Assembly (NCBI RefSeq): GCF_010993735.1
Contig: NZ_WQNI01000004.1
Coordinates: 186,001-250,000, forward strand
From: Chelativorans alearensis
GTDB taxonomy: Bacteria > Pseudomonadota > Alphaproteobacteria > Rhizobiales > Rhizobiaceae
DNA: 64,000 bases
Reading direction: 5' to 3'
Below the pieces are notes generated by a model that worked only from the letters and a program-made list of their open reading frames with translations, was not told the origin of the DNA and did not search any database. The translations under genes were made by a program, and so were the position numbers. Shown here one piece after another: positions 44,113 to 54,798 of this stretch (position 1 is its first letter; every line of letters begins with the position of its first letter).

Positions 44113-44730
44113 CTACCGATCGATCGCCTCCAGTGCCTCGCGCCGGTGGTAGACGTGGTCCACCAGTCCCCACTCCCGCGCCTCCTCGGCGGTCATGAAG
44201 AAATCGCGATCGAGTGTGCGTTCCACTTCGTCCTTGGGGCGCCCGCAATGCTCGGCGTAGAGCTTGATCATGTGCCGCTTCAGTTTCAGGATGTCCGCGG
44301 CGTGCCGCTCTATGTCCGAGGCCTGTCCCTGAAACCCGCCCAAGGGCTGGTGCAGGATGATCCGCGCGTTGGGAAGCGCCACGCGGCGCCCCTTGGCGCC
44401 TGCCATCAGGAGAAACGAACCCATAGAGGCCGCGGTGCCAAAGCACAGCGTGGCGACTGGGCATTTGATGAACTGCATGGTGTCGTAGACGGCGAAGCCG
44501 CTGGAGACCACGCCGCCCGGCGAGTTGATGTAGAAGGAGATCTCCTTGTTCGGGTTCTCCGCCTCCAGATGCAACATCTGGGCACAGATGAGCGCGGCGG
44601 AATTGTCGTCCACCTGGCCGTTGAGAAAGACGATGCGCTCGCGCAGAAGCCGCGAGAAGATGTCGAAGGAGCGCTCGCCGCGCGCCGATTGTTCAACGAC
44701 CATGGGGACGAGATTCATCATGTCACGCAT
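44113..44730 (-). CDS. clpP: ATP-dependent Clp protease proteolytic subunit (paralogue)
   Basis: 205 residues. Ser102 (GTAASMGS), His127 (ILHQPLGG) and Asp176 (DRDFFM) form the triad and each sits five positions after the Escherichia coli residue, so the core is complete. The N-terminus [23 protein letters not shown] is typical of ClpP. It forms the barrel that degrades unfolded substrates delivered by ClpA or ClpX. There is no clpX or lon neighbour, so this is probably one of the extra copies that many alphaproteobacteria carry. GAGGAGG precedes the ATG. A 9-bp hairpin with one G-U pair (44087-44118) overlaps its stop codon. Confidence 0.9.
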   Translation of the reverse strand: MRDMMNLVPMVVEQSARGERSFDIFSRLLRERIVFLNGQVDDNSAALICAQMLHLEAENPNKEISFYINSPGGVVSSGFAVYDTMQFIKCPVATLCFGTAASMGSFLLMAGAKGRRVALPNARIILHQPLGGFQGQASDIERHAADILKLKRHMIKLYAEHCGRPKDEVERTLDRDFFMTAEEAREWGLVDHVYHRREALEAIDR

Positions 44731-44770
44731 GGCGCAACCTCCTCTTGTTCAAATAGCTATTGCGTTCGGC

Positions 44771-45154
44771 TCAGGCGGCAAGCGCCAGAGGCGGAGTGTT
44801 TGAGTTCGCCGCGCGGATCGCCGGCGCGCGCGCCACCACCTGCCCGTGAGTGAGGCGGAACCGCGTCCGCCCGCCCGCGATCGGCTCAAGCTCGATCGTG
44901 ACGAAGGGCGGCGCGTCGGGGCAGGAGGGGTCGTGCCAGGCATAGCGGAGCCGGTCGTAGGGCTCGGCTTCGACGATGCGGTAACGCGGCCCTTCCATGG
45001 CATCTTCGCCCTCCGCCGCCGGGCGGGCGCCGAGCCAATCGGCGAGAAGCTCCTCCTCCGTCAGCGCGCGCCAGAGCGTTTGGGGCGAAGCCTCCATTTC
45101 GCATTCGACGACGATCTCGTCCGGCCTCGTCTCGACCTCGTCGGTGGGCGTCAT
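44771..45154 (-). CDS. SRPBCC (AHSA1/START-like) domain protein
   Basis: 127 residues. EIVVECEMEASPQTLWRALTEEELLADWLG is the start of the helix-grip fold (first 45 residues), followed by RYRIVEAEPYDRLRYAW and TRFRLTHGQV; it is a hydrophobic ligand-binding domain. The final helix ends early with an unusual Ala-Pro-rich tail. Its ATG overlaps the stop of the arsR gene (ATGA), so translation is coupled. The ArsR-SRPBCC pair is a common alphaproteobacterial unit; its ligand is unknown. Confidence 0.88.
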   Translation of the reverse strand: MTPTDEVETRPDEIVVECEMEASPQTLWRALTEEELLADWLGARPAAEGEDAMEGPRYRIVEAEPYDRLRYAWHDPSCPDAPPFVTIELEPIAGGRTRFRLTHGQVVARAPAIRAANSNTPPLALAA

Positions 45155-45465
45155 TGGTCCATCTCCTTCAAAAGCGCCTTCAGCCGCTCGACCCGTTCGG
45201 GCCAGTAGGCGCGGTAGCGCGTCAGCCAATCGAGCACCGGCGCCAGCCCTTCCGGGGCCAGGCTGTAGCGCACGTGGCGGCCCTCCTTCTTCTCCGCGAT
45301 CAGCCCGGCGCCGCGCAGCACCGCCACATGCTGAGAGACCGCCGGCTGCGAAATGCGCAAGCCCTCGCGCAATTCGGTCGCGTTCTTCTCGCCGTCCAAC
45401 AGGCGCTCCAGCACGGCACGCCGGTTCGGATCGGCAAGCGCACGAAAGATATCCGTCTCGTTCAT
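45151..45465 (-). CDS. ArsR family transcriptional regulator
   Basis: 104 residues with the ArsR winged helix: IFRALADPNRRAVLERLL, then ATELREGLRISQPAVSQHVAVLRGAGLI and the wing EKKEGRHVRYSL. It lacks the CxC metal motif in the recognition helix region, so it is not a classical arsenic sensor; this non-metal subgroup is commonly paired with SRPBCC proteins. A 9-bp perfect inverted repeat lies 5 bases before its start and is the likely operator. The stop overlaps the SRPBCC start. Confidence 0.92.
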   Translation of the reverse strand: MNETDIFRALADPNRRAVLERLLDGEKNATELREGLRISQPAVSQHVAVLRGAGLIAEKKEGRHVRYSLAPEGLAPVLDWLTRYRAYWPERVERLKALLKEMDQ

Positions 45466-45469
45466 GGCT

Positions 45470-45493
45470 ATAGATAAGCAGATACTTATCTAT
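45470..45493. promoter_or_regulatory. ArsR-type operator
   Basis: Arms ATAGATAAG (45470-45478) and CTTATCTAT (45485-45493), perfect 9 bp with a 6-base centre, directly upstream of the arsR start. The dyad is AT-rich in a GC-rich context and fits autorepression. Confidence 0.8.
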
Positions 45494-45664
45494 CAGGCAA
45501 GGCCGTGTCCACATCTTCCGTTGCACCAGCGGGCGAAAGCCGGTGGGGCAGGGGCGCGGACGGCTTGCAACGCGGACGTAAGCTTCTACGATGGGCTCGT
45601 TCCTGCCAGATCCGGCAATGCGCGAAGCGGGATGAAGCGCTGCGCGCTCCCAGCAGAGATTCCA

Positions 45665-46909
45665 ATGTCCTTTTTGCTTTTTCTCCGCGAGAACGCGCGC
45701 TGGCTTACCGGCGGGTTCCTCCTCACCTTCTTCTCGTCCTTTGGACAGACCTTCTTCATCTCGCTGTCAGCCGGTAATATTCGCCAGGAATACGCCCTGT
45801 CCCACGGCGCCTTCGGCATGATCTATATGCTGGCAACGCTCGCCAGCGCCCTTACGATGCCGCGCTTCGGCCAGATCGTGGACCGCTATACGGTAAGGAC
45901 CGTCACGTTCATCATCGTGCCCATCCTGGCGATGGCCTGCGTCCTCATGGCGCTGTCCACCTCCGTCCTCGTCCTGGTTGCGACCATTTATCTGCTGCGC
46001 CTGTTCGGGCAGGGCATGATGACGCAGAACGCGCTGACGGCCATGGGCCGCTGGTACGCCGCCCAGCGCGGCCGTGCCGTCTCCATCACCATTCTGGGAC
46101 ACAACGTGGGAGAGGCGGTCTTTCCCATCGTCTTCGTCACCGTCGCCGGCCTTGTCGGCTGGCGCAACGGCTGGCTGATCGCCGCCGCTTTCCTGGTCGT
46201 CGTCGCGCTGCCCGTGATTTCGGGGCTGATGGCGGTCGAGCGGGCACCGCGCTCCAGCGATCCCGCCCCGCGCGCCACGACCACGCGCGACTGGACGCGC
46301 GGCGAGGTCATGCGCGATCCGCTGTTCTACGCACTGCTTCTCGGCGTCATGGCTCCAGGATTCATCGGCACGACCATCGCCTTCCACCAGATCTACCTGG
46401 TCGAGCTGCGCGGGTGGTCGCTCGAGGTCTTCGCCTCTTCGTTCACCTTCATGGCGGCGATGACCGTCATCTGCGCACTGGTGGCGGGGCAGTTGGTCGA
46501 CCGCTTCTCCGCCGTATCCCTGCTACCGACGTTCCTGCTGCCGCTGGCGGTCGCCTGTCTAGTGCTGGCTTCCTTCGAGGCCCAGTGGACCGCTTTCGCC
46601 TTCATGGGGCTGCTCGGCGTGTCCTATGGCTTTTCGGCGACGCTTTTCGGCGCGCTGTGGCCGGAAATCTACGGCACCCGCCATTTGGGCGCCGTGCGGG
46701 CTTCCATCGTCGCCATCATGGTCTTCGCCACGGCGGTGGGGCCGGGGCTAACGGGCTTTCTGATCGATCTGGGTGTTTCCTATCCGCTGCAGGTGGCCAC
46801 GATGGGCTTTTATTGCTTCGCGGCCGCGCTCCTCATGCTCGCCGTCTCGCGGCGCCTCACGGCTCGTGCCTTGCAAACCGGCGAGGCCTCGGCTACCTCC
46901 GCGCCATGA
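45665..46909 (+). CDS. MFS transporter
   Basis: 414 residues with about 12 membrane helices. The loop 2-3 motif is loose ([13 protein letters not shown]) and the second half has the matching VDRFSAVS loop. [17 protein letters not shown] and [17 protein letters not shown] resemble the nitrate/oxalate-formate-type group, but the substrate is unknown. The start is uncertain: ATG 45665 ([14 protein letters not shown]) gives a normal N-terminus; ATG 45632 is an in-frame alternative. The stop overlaps the gltX start by 4 bases. Confidence 0.86.
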   Translation: MSFLLFLRENARWLTGGFLLTFFSSFGQTFFISLSAGNIRQEYALSHGAFGMIYMLATLASALTMPRFGQIVDRYTVRTVTFIIVPILAMACVLMALSTSVLVLVATIYLLRLFGQGMMTQNALTAMGRWYAAQRGRAVSITILGHNVGEAVFPIVFVTVAGLVGWRNGWLIAAAFLVVVALPVISGLMAVERAPRSSDPAPRATTTRDWTRGEVMRDPLFYALLLGVMAPGFIGTTIAFHQIYLVELRGWSLEVFASSFTFMAAMTVICALVAGQLVDRFSAVSLLPTFLLPLAVACLVLASFEAQWTAFAFMGLLGVSYGFSATLFGALWPEIYGTRHLGAVRASIVAIMVFATAVGPGLTGFLIDLGVSYPLQVATMGFYCFAAALLMLAVSRRLTARALQTGEASATSAP

Positions 46910-48276
46910 GTGTCACCGTTCGCTTCGCGCCGTCCCCGACGGGGCAGATCCATATCGGCAACGCACGCCCCGCGCTGTTCAACTGGTTGTTCGCGCTGAA
47001 GGCGGGCGGGCGTTTCATCCTGCGCTTCGACGACACGGACATCGCGCGGTCGCGGCGGGAGTTCGCCGACCAGATCGAGGCGGACCTGCGGTGGCTGGGC
47101 ATCGAGCCGGATCTGGTCGTGCGCCAGTCGGACCGTTTTCCGAGCTACGAAAGCGCCGTCGTCAGGCTCAGGGAGGCAGGCCTTCTCTATCCCTGCTACG
47201 AGACGGCGGAAGAGCTGGAGCGGCGGCGCAGGATCAGGCTGTCGCGCCGCCTGCCGCCGGTTTATGGCCGCGAGGCACTGAAGCTCGATGAGGAGGAGAG
47301 GGCGCGGCTGGAGGCGGAAGGCCGGAGGGCACACTGGCGCTTCCTGCTGCCCAATTTCGACGCTGACCCCCTGTCGCCGCGGCGCACGGAAATCCACTGG
47401 GAAGACATCGTGCGCGGCCCACAGACCGTCGACCTCGCCTCCATGTCCGATCCCGTTCTGGTGCGCGAGGACGGCACGTTCCTCTATACCCTGCCGTCGG
47501 TCGTCGACGATATCGAACTGGGCGTGACGCATATCATTCGCGGCGACGACCATGTGACGAACACCGGCGCCCAGATCGCCCTGTTCGCGGCGCTGGGCGC
47601 GGTGGCGCCTGCCTTTGGCCATCACAATCAGCTCACCGCCACCACCGGCGAGGGACTTTCCAAGCGCTCCGGCGCGCTATCCATCGCCGGCCTGCGAGAA
47701 GCCGGCATAGAGCCGATGGCCGTCGCTTCGCTGGCCGTCCTTATCGGCACCTCGGAAGCGGTGACCGCGTACCGCGACATGGAGGCGCTGGCAGCGCACT
47801 TCGACCCGGCATCGAGCTCGAAATCGCCGGCCAAATTCGATCCCGCGGAGCTTCAGGGACTAAACCGCAGCCTTATTCAGGCGATGTCCTTTGCGGAGGC
47901 CGCGCCGAGGCTGGAAAAGCTCGGCATCACCGGACCGAAGGCCGAGGCCTTCTGGACCGCCGTGCGCGGCAATCTCGATACGCTGGCCGATGCCGCAGGC
48001 TGGTGGCGGGTGATAAGAGAGGGACCGGAGAAGGCCGACCTCTCCACGGAGGACGAGGCTTTTGTGAACCTGGCGTTCGGCCTGCTGCCGCCGGAGCCCT
48101 GGGACCGGGAAACCTGGCGCGCATGGACGGAGCGCGTGAAGGAGGCGAGCGGGCGCAAGGGCAAGGCTCTGTTCAGGCCCATTCGGCTGGCGCTCACGGG
48201 GCGGGAGTCCGGCCCCGACCTCGCAGATCTATTGCCTTTGATGGATCGGGAAAGAATCGCGGGCCGACAATCCTGA
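46906..48276 (+). CDS. gltX: Glutamyl-tRNA synthetase (GltX type)
   Basis: 456 residues, the bacterial GluRS length, so not the shortened YadB-type glutamyl-Q synthetase. [22 protein letters not shown] carries the HIGH-like motif and GEGLSKRSG the KMSKS-like loop; FDDTDIARS is the class I signature and the C-terminal helical anticodon-binding part is full length. Alphaproteobacteria often have two GluRS, one charging tRNA-Glu and one tRNA-Gln; which this is cannot be said. The ATG overlaps the MFS stop (ATGA). Convergent overlap with a small minus-strand gene occurs at the 3' end. Confidence 0.93.
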   Translation: MSVTVRFAPSPTGQIHIGNARPALFNWLFALKAGGRFILRFDDTDIARSRREFADQIEADLRWLGIEPDLVVRQSDRFPSYESAVVRLREAGLLYPCYETAEELERRRRIRLSRRLPPVYGREALKLDEEERARLEAEGRRAHWRFLLPNFDADPLSPRRTEIHWEDIVRGPQTVDLASMSDPVLVREDGTFLYTLPSVVDDIELGVTHIIRGDDHVTNTGAQIALFAALGAVAPAFGHHNQLTATTGEGLSKRSGALSIAGLREAGIEPMAVASLAVLIGTSEAVTAYRDMEALAAHFDPASSSKSPAKFDPAELQGLNRSLIQAMSFAEAAPRLEKLGITGPKAEAFWTAVRGNLDTLADAAGWWRVIREGPEKADLSTEDEAFVNLAFGLLPPEPWDRETWRAWTERVKEASGRKGKALFRPIRLALTGRESGPDLADLLPLMDRERIAGRQS

Positions 48277-48505
48277 TCTGCTGCTCTCTCTCCGCGTCCC
48301 GCGCCGCAGGCATTTTCCCGACCGCCTCGCCGCCTGTCGCCGGCTTGCCCGCCCGCTGCCAGCCATCATCCCCGGCAAGCTGTCGAGCCCGCGGATTTGC
48401 ATGCGCTTCAGACTGATCCAACATCTGGCGCGTTGCGGCGCCGACGACGAGAAGCACCATGCAGGCCATGGCTGCGTAGATAGCTTTTTCTGGCTGAATA
48501 CCCAT
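48194..48505 (-). CDS. Small single-pass membrane hypothetical protein
   Basis: 103 residues. One membrane helix (about 9-24, [17 protein letters not shown]) follows a short N-terminus; a variable Ala/Arg/Gly-rich linker leads to the patterned stretch [16 protein letters not shown] near the C-terminus. I recall similar short rhizobial proteins with such an end but cannot name the family. GGTGG lies just before the ATG. The last 83 bases overlap the 3' end of gltX on the opposite strand, with the convergent stops reading through each other. Lies upstream of nothing on its strand until maeB, which is behind it. Confidence 0.5.
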   Translation of the reverse strand: MGIQPEKAIYAAMACMVLLVVGAATRQMLDQSEAHANPRARQLAGDDGWQRAGKPATGGEAVGKMPAARDAEREQQIRIVGPRFFPDPSKAIDLRGRGRTPAP

Positions 48506-48615
48506 CCCACCACCGTAAAACGCACTTTAGGTGTCTCCGCTTCCCTTGGAGGTTGCGGTTTAGTGGGTTGTTGCACGGGGTGGTTTAAAAACACGTTATA
48601 GATTTATTTCAGAAA

Positions 48616-50946
<2,331 letters not shown>

Positions 50947-50975
50947 CTTTGCCACCACCCTCCCGATTCTTGAGC

Positions 50976-51818
50976 TTAGCGCGCGATGACGCGCTGGTGC
51001 TGCTCGCCGAGACCGGCGATTCCCAGCCGCATCTCGTCGCCAGCCTTCAGATAGACCGGCGGCTTCATGCCAAGCCCGACACCGGGCGGCGTGCCGGTGG
51101 TGATGACGTCGCCCGGCTCCAGCACCATGAAGCGCGAGAGATAGGAGACGATCTCGGCCACGGTGAAGATCATCGTCTTGGTGCTGCCCGTCTGCCGGCG
51201 CTCGCCGTTGATGTCGAGGAACATGTCGAGGCTCTGCGGATCGGGGATCTCATCCGCCGTGACCAGCCATGGCCCGAGCGGCCCGAAGGTCGGCGCGCTC
51301 TTGCCCTTGATCCACTGGCCGCCGCGCTCGGCCTGGTATTCGCGCTCCGATACGTCGTTGCACACGGCGTAGCCGAAGACGTGCGACAGCGCATCCTTCT
51401 CCTCGACATAATCGCAGCGCTCGCCGATGACGACGGCAAGCTCCACTTCCCAGTCCGACTTCACCGAACCCTTCGGCAGCATCACCTCGTCGAAGGGGCC
51501 CGAAAGCGAGCTCGGTGCCTTGGAGAAGACCACCGGCTCGCTTGGCACCGGCAGCCCGGATTCGGCGGCATGGTCCGCGTAGTTCAGCCCGATGGCGATG
51601 AAATGGCCGGTGCGGGAGATCGGCGCGCCGATGCGAACCGAGGAGGGCACCTCGGGCAGGCTGCCGATCTCGGCCGAGCCAAGGATGCGCGTCAGCGCCG
51701 GCGACAGCGTCTCGGGCGTGAAGTCGGCAACCAGCGAGGACACGTCGCGGATGGTCCCGTCATCGTGCAGAACGGCCGGCTTTTCCGCGCCCTTGTTGCC
51801 AAAACGCAAGAGTTTCAA
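50976..51818 (-). CDS. Fumarylacetoacetate hydrolase family protein (TTG start)
   Basis: 280 residues of the FAH fold. FIAIGLNYADHAAE begins the catalytic domain and SDWEVELAVVIG gives the two metal-binding Glu residues; TGTPPGVGLGMKPPVYLKAGD is the typical C-terminal block. Family members hydrolyse or decarboxylate 2-oxo-acids such as acylpyruvates, or act as ureidoglycolate lyase; substrate not certain. The family N-terminus MKLLRFG is encoded here with TTG at 51818 as start, preceded by GAGGGAGA; no ATG or GTG fits. The longer frame upstream runs into the RIME-like repeat and is a shadow. Confidence 0.9.
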   Translation of the reverse strand: MKLLRFGNKGAEKPAVLHDDGTIRDVSSLVADFTPETLSPALTRILGSAEIGSLPEVPSSVRIGAPISRTGHFIAIGLNYADHAAESGLPVPSEPVVFSKAPSSLSGPFDEVMLPKGSVKSDWEVELAVVIGERCDYVEEKDALSHVFGYAVCNDVSEREYQAERGGQWIKGKSAPTFGPLGPWLVTADEIPDPQSLDMFLDINGERRQTGSTKTMIFTVAEIVSYLSRFMVLEPGDVITTGTPPGVGLGMKPPVYLKAGDEMRLGIAGLGEQHQRVIAR

Positions 51819-51878
51819 GGTCTTCTCTCCCTCGTTTGTTGGGTAAATTGCCACGGGATGCGGCAGGAAGGTCTTCTT

Positions 51879-51983
51879 AGACCAGTTCATCGTTTCATGG
51901 AATCGATGAGCTGGTCTAACTCTTTGTTTTATCGCAATTCCGGACGGAAAACCGGTTTCCACTTTTCCTGGAATTGCTTTAGA
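51879..51983 (+). repeat. RIME-like palindromic element, copy 2
   Basis: Near-identical to copy 1: hairpin A with arms AGACCAGTTCATCG and CGATGAGCTGGTCT (one mismatch) and hairpin B with outer arms CAATTCC and GGAATTG enclosing AAACCGGTTT. The SDR stop codon (51979-51981) lies in the last bases of the element. Confidence 0.85.
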
Positions 51984-52758
51984 ACGCGCTCGTGTAGAGC
52001 CCGCCGTCAAGCATAAGGTTCTGGCCTGTAATGTAACCCGCATGGACCGAGCACAGGAAGGCGCAGGCGCGGCCGAACTCGTCCGCCGTCCCGAAGCGGC
52101 CGGCGGGTATTTCCGCGGCCTGGCGCTCGGCCTGCTCCTCGTAGGTCGTGCCCGCCTTCTCGGCGCCGAAGCGAATGCCGCTCTGCAGGCGTTCGGTGTC
52201 CATCTTGCCGGGCAGAAGGTTGTTGATGGTGACGTTCTTGCCGGCCACGCCGCGCGCCACACCGGCCAGGAAAGCCGTCAGGCCCGCCCGCGCGCCCGAC
52301 GACAGGTCGAGGCCCTGAATGGGCAAATAGACGGAAAGCGAGGTGATGTTGACGATGCGGCCGAAGCCGCGGCTTGCCATGCCGTCGATGGTTGCCTGGA
52401 TGAGTTCCAGCGGCGTCACCATGTTCTGCGTCACGCCGTCGAGCATCGCCTGGCGCGAAAGCTCCCGGAAGTCGCGCCGCGGCGGGCCGCCATTGTTGTT
52501 CACCAGGATGTCGGGGGCAGGGCAGGCGGCAAGCAGCGCCTTCTGGCCTTCATGTGTCGAAACGTCCGCCGCCACCTCCGCCACGGAAACGCCGAAGCGG
52601 TCGCGGATTTCCATGGCCGTCGACTTCAGCGCCTGCGGATCGCGCCCGTTGACGACGAGATTGCAACCGGCCTCCGCCAGCGCCATGGCGCAGCCACGGC
52701 CGAGCCCGCGGCTCGACGCGCAGACGATGGCGTTCTTGCCTTTAATGCCGAGATCCAT
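51979..52758 (-). CDS. SDR family oxidoreductase lacking the catalytic Tyr
   Basis: 259 residues with the Rossmann motif CASSRGLGRGCAMAL and a VNNNGGPP loop in place of NNAG. Ser is retained in ITSLSVYLP, but the YxxxK box reads LSSGARAG, so Tyr becomes Ser and Lys becomes Arg. I recall this LSNxxRxG form as a recurrent subgroup of SDRs annotated as 3-oxoacyl-ACP reductase, so it is unlikely to be decay. Cofactor and substrate are unknown. The start at 52758 follows CGGGG by 7 bases. Divergent from the LpxH-like gene; its 3' end enters the RIME-like repeat. Confidence 0.85.
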   Translation of the reverse strand: MDLGIKGKNAIVCASSRGLGRGCAMALAEAGCNLVVNGRDPQALKSTAMEIRDRFGVSVAEVAADVSTHEGQKALLAACPAPDILVNNNGGPPRRDFRELSRQAMLDGVTQNMVTPLELIQATIDGMASRGFGRIVNITSLSVYLPIQGLDLSSGARAGLTAFLAGVARGVAGKNVTINNLLPGKMDTERLQSGIRFGAEKAGTTYEEQAERQAAEIPAGRFGTADEFGRACAFLCSVHAGYITGQNLMLDGGLYTSAF

Positions 52759-52820
52759 TGCATGCCCCGAGTTTTTCAGACTGCCTGATCGTCTACCCGC
52801 AGCATCACCGCCTGGCAACC

Positions 52821-52836
52821 GTCACATGGCTGTGAC
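52821..52836. promoter_or_regulatory. Inverted repeat in the SDR/LpxH-like divergent gap
   Basis: Perfect 6-bp arms GTCACA and TGTGAC with a 4-base centre, between divergent starts. Candidate operator; sequence is only loosely like a CRP-type half-site pair with wrong spacing. Confidence 0.3.
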
Positions 52837-52886
52837 AGGAATCGGGGCATAGGAAGCGCGACCGCACACCGCATCGGACTTTCGTC

Positions 52887-53696
52887 ATGCCCGCCGCCGC
52901 GCCCCGCACCTTCCGCACCATCTTCATCTCGGACGTTCACCTGGGCTCCAGGCCGGCGAAGGCCGAGTTCCTCGTCGACTTCCTGCGCCATCACGAGGCC
53001 GAGACGATCTATCTGGTCGGCGACATCGTCGACGGCTGGCGGCTGAAGCGCTCCTGGCACTGGCCGCAGGCGCACAACGACGTGGTGCAGAAGCTTCTGC
53101 GCCAGGCGCGCAAGGGAACGAATATCATCTATATCGCCGGCAACCACGACGAGTTCCTGCGCTCGTTCCAGGGCGTACATTTCGGCGGCATCGTGGTGGC
53201 CGACAGCGCCGTCCACGAGGCGGCCGACGGGAGGCGGTTCCTCATCGTCCACGGTGACCAGTTCGACGCCGTCGTGCATAATGCCCGCTGGCTAGCATAT
53301 CTCGGCGACAAGGCCTATGACACGGCAATCGTCGTCAATCGCGTGATCGGTGTCTTCCGCCGCCTCTTCGGCCGGCCTTACTGGTCGTTCTCCTCCTGGG
53401 CCAAGGTGAAGGTCAAGAAGGCGGTGAAGTTCATCAGCTCGTTCCAGAACGTGCTGGCCCAGGAAGCCGCCCGCGCCGAGGTGGACGGCGTCATTTGCGG
53501 CCACATCCATCACGCGGCCATAGAGGAGATCATGGGCGTCCTCTACATGAACACCGGCGACTGGGTGGAAAGCTGCACGGCCCTCGTCGAGGATTTCGAC
53601 GGTCGCTTCGAGATCATCAGCTGGACGCAGGTCGCCGCCCCGGCCGTAAGACCGCGACAAGCGGTTATCGAGGAGGAGGCTGCCGAGGCGGCATAA
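52887..53696 (+). CDS. UDP-2,3-diacylglucosamine diphosphatase family phosphoesterase
   Basis: 269 residues. The calcineurin-like metal set is complete: FISDVHLGS, LVGDIVDGW, IAGNHDEFL, IVHGDQFD and CGHIHHA. Best match is the LpxH-like group (COG2908), which in alphaproteobacteria is separate from LpxI; function in lipid A synthesis is likely but not certain. The C-terminal 60 residues after the last metal motif contain VLYMNTGDWVESC and an acidic tail. It is divergent from the SDR gene and converges with dgcA. Confidence 0.88.
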   Translation: MPAAAPRTFRTIFISDVHLGSRPAKAEFLVDFLRHHEAETIYLVGDIVDGWRLKRSWHWPQAHNDVVQKLLRQARKGTNIIYIAGNHDEFLRSFQGVHFGGIVVADSAVHEAADGRRFLIVHGDQFDAVVHNARWLAYLGDKAYDTAIVVNRVIGVFRRLFGRPYWSFSSWAKVKVKKAVKFISSFQNVLAQEAARAEVDGVICGHIHHAAIEEIMGVLYMNTGDWVESCTALVEDFDGRFEIISWTQVAAPAVRPRQAVIEEEAAEAA

Positions 53697-53712
53697 TTCC
53701 CCTTCCGTGCGT

Positions 53713-54696
53713 TCACCCCCACAGCGCTGCTTGCGGCGGCGAGACAAGCGCGCCGGCGTAGTCGAGCCCCGGCACCCGGTCGTGCTGAAGCAGCAAAGGG
53801 CCGTCCAGATCGACGAAATCGGCTTCCTGCGCCAGGAGCACCGCCGGCGCCATGGCGAGCGATGTGCCCACCATGCACCCGACCATCACCGAAATGCCGA
53901 TTTCGCGCGCCCGCTCGCGCAGGATGAGCGCCGCCGTCAGCCCACCGGTCTTGTCGAGCTTGATGTTGACGGCATCATAGAGCCCCTGCAGCGCGGTAAG
54001 GTCCTCGGCGGTGTGCAGGCTCTCGTCGGCACAGATGGGAACGAGGTGCGGGACCTCGCGCAGCATTGCGTCCTTGCCCACCGGCAGCGGCTGCTCGATG
54101 AGTGCCACGCGGCACTTGGCCGCCGCGCGCAGGTTTTCCTCGAGATTCGCTTCCGTCCAGCCCTCATTGGCATCGAGGATAAGCCGGCTGCCCGGCGCGG
54201 CCGCCGCCACCGCGCGCAGGCGGGCGGCGTCGTCCTCGCCCCCCACCTTGATCTTCAGGAGCGGCTTGTCGGCGTTGGCGCGCGCGTGTGCGGCCATTTC
54301 CTCGGGCGTGCCGAGCGAGATGGTCTGCGCCGTGGTGACAGGGTGCGGCCGTGACCGGCAGACCCGGTCCGCCACCGGCGTGCCCGTCCGCTTCGCCTCA
54401 AGGTCCCACAGCGCGCAGTCCACGGCATTGCGTGCCGCACCGGCGGGCATGCGCCCCATGAGCGTCTGCCGGTCGATACCCTCGGCGATCTCACGACGCA
54501 GCTCCTCGATCTGCTCGACCACGCTCTCCACACTCTCACCGTAGCGCGCATAGGGCACGCATTCGCCGCGGCCCGCCGCACCGTCCTCCGTCAGGATGCA
54601 CGTCACCACCTGCGCCTGTGTTTTGGCGCCGCGGGCGATGCGGAAAACCCCGGCAATCGGGAAGCTTTCGATCTCGACGGTCATTGTACGCGTCAT
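53713..54696 (-). CDS. dgcA: Dipeptide/N-acetyl-D-Glu epimerase DgcA (enolase superfamily)
   Basis: 327 residues. Enolase superfamily with all landmarks: the capping domain, LKIKVGG (KxK acid/base Lys), ILDANEGW (Asp), IEQPLP (Glu), CADES (Asp) and NIKLDKTGG (second Lys). The KxK form plus the muconate-cycloisomerase-like start mark the dipeptide epimerase branch; current database usage names such alphaproteobacterial members DgcA (N-acetyl-D-glutamate racemase). It probably recycles L-Ala-D-Glu or a related product of peptidoglycan turnover. ATG 54684 is an alternative start. Confidence 0.9.
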   Translation of the reverse strand: MTRTMTVEIESFPIAGVFRIARGAKTQAQVVTCILTEDGAAGRGECVPYARYGESVESVVEQIEELRREIAEGIDRQTLMGRMPAGAARNAVDCALWDLEAKRTGTPVADRVCRSRPHPVTTAQTISLGTPEEMAAHARANADKPLLKIKVGGEDDAARLRAVAAAAPGSRLILDANEGWTEANLEENLRAAAKCRVALIEQPLPVGKDAMLREVPHLVPICADESLHTAEDLTALQGLYDAVNIKLDKTGGLTAALILRERAREIGISVMVGCMVGTSLAMAPAVLLAQEADFVDLDGPLLLQHDRVPGLDYAGALVSPPQAALWG

Positions 54697-54798
54697 GGGT
54701 TCCTCGAACTATCGTGGGCGGCTTGGCCCTGCTATCCACTGAATTATACAGGCGAAAGCAGTTTTCTTCGCCGCCCCTCCGCTCTAAGGATGGTGCTT

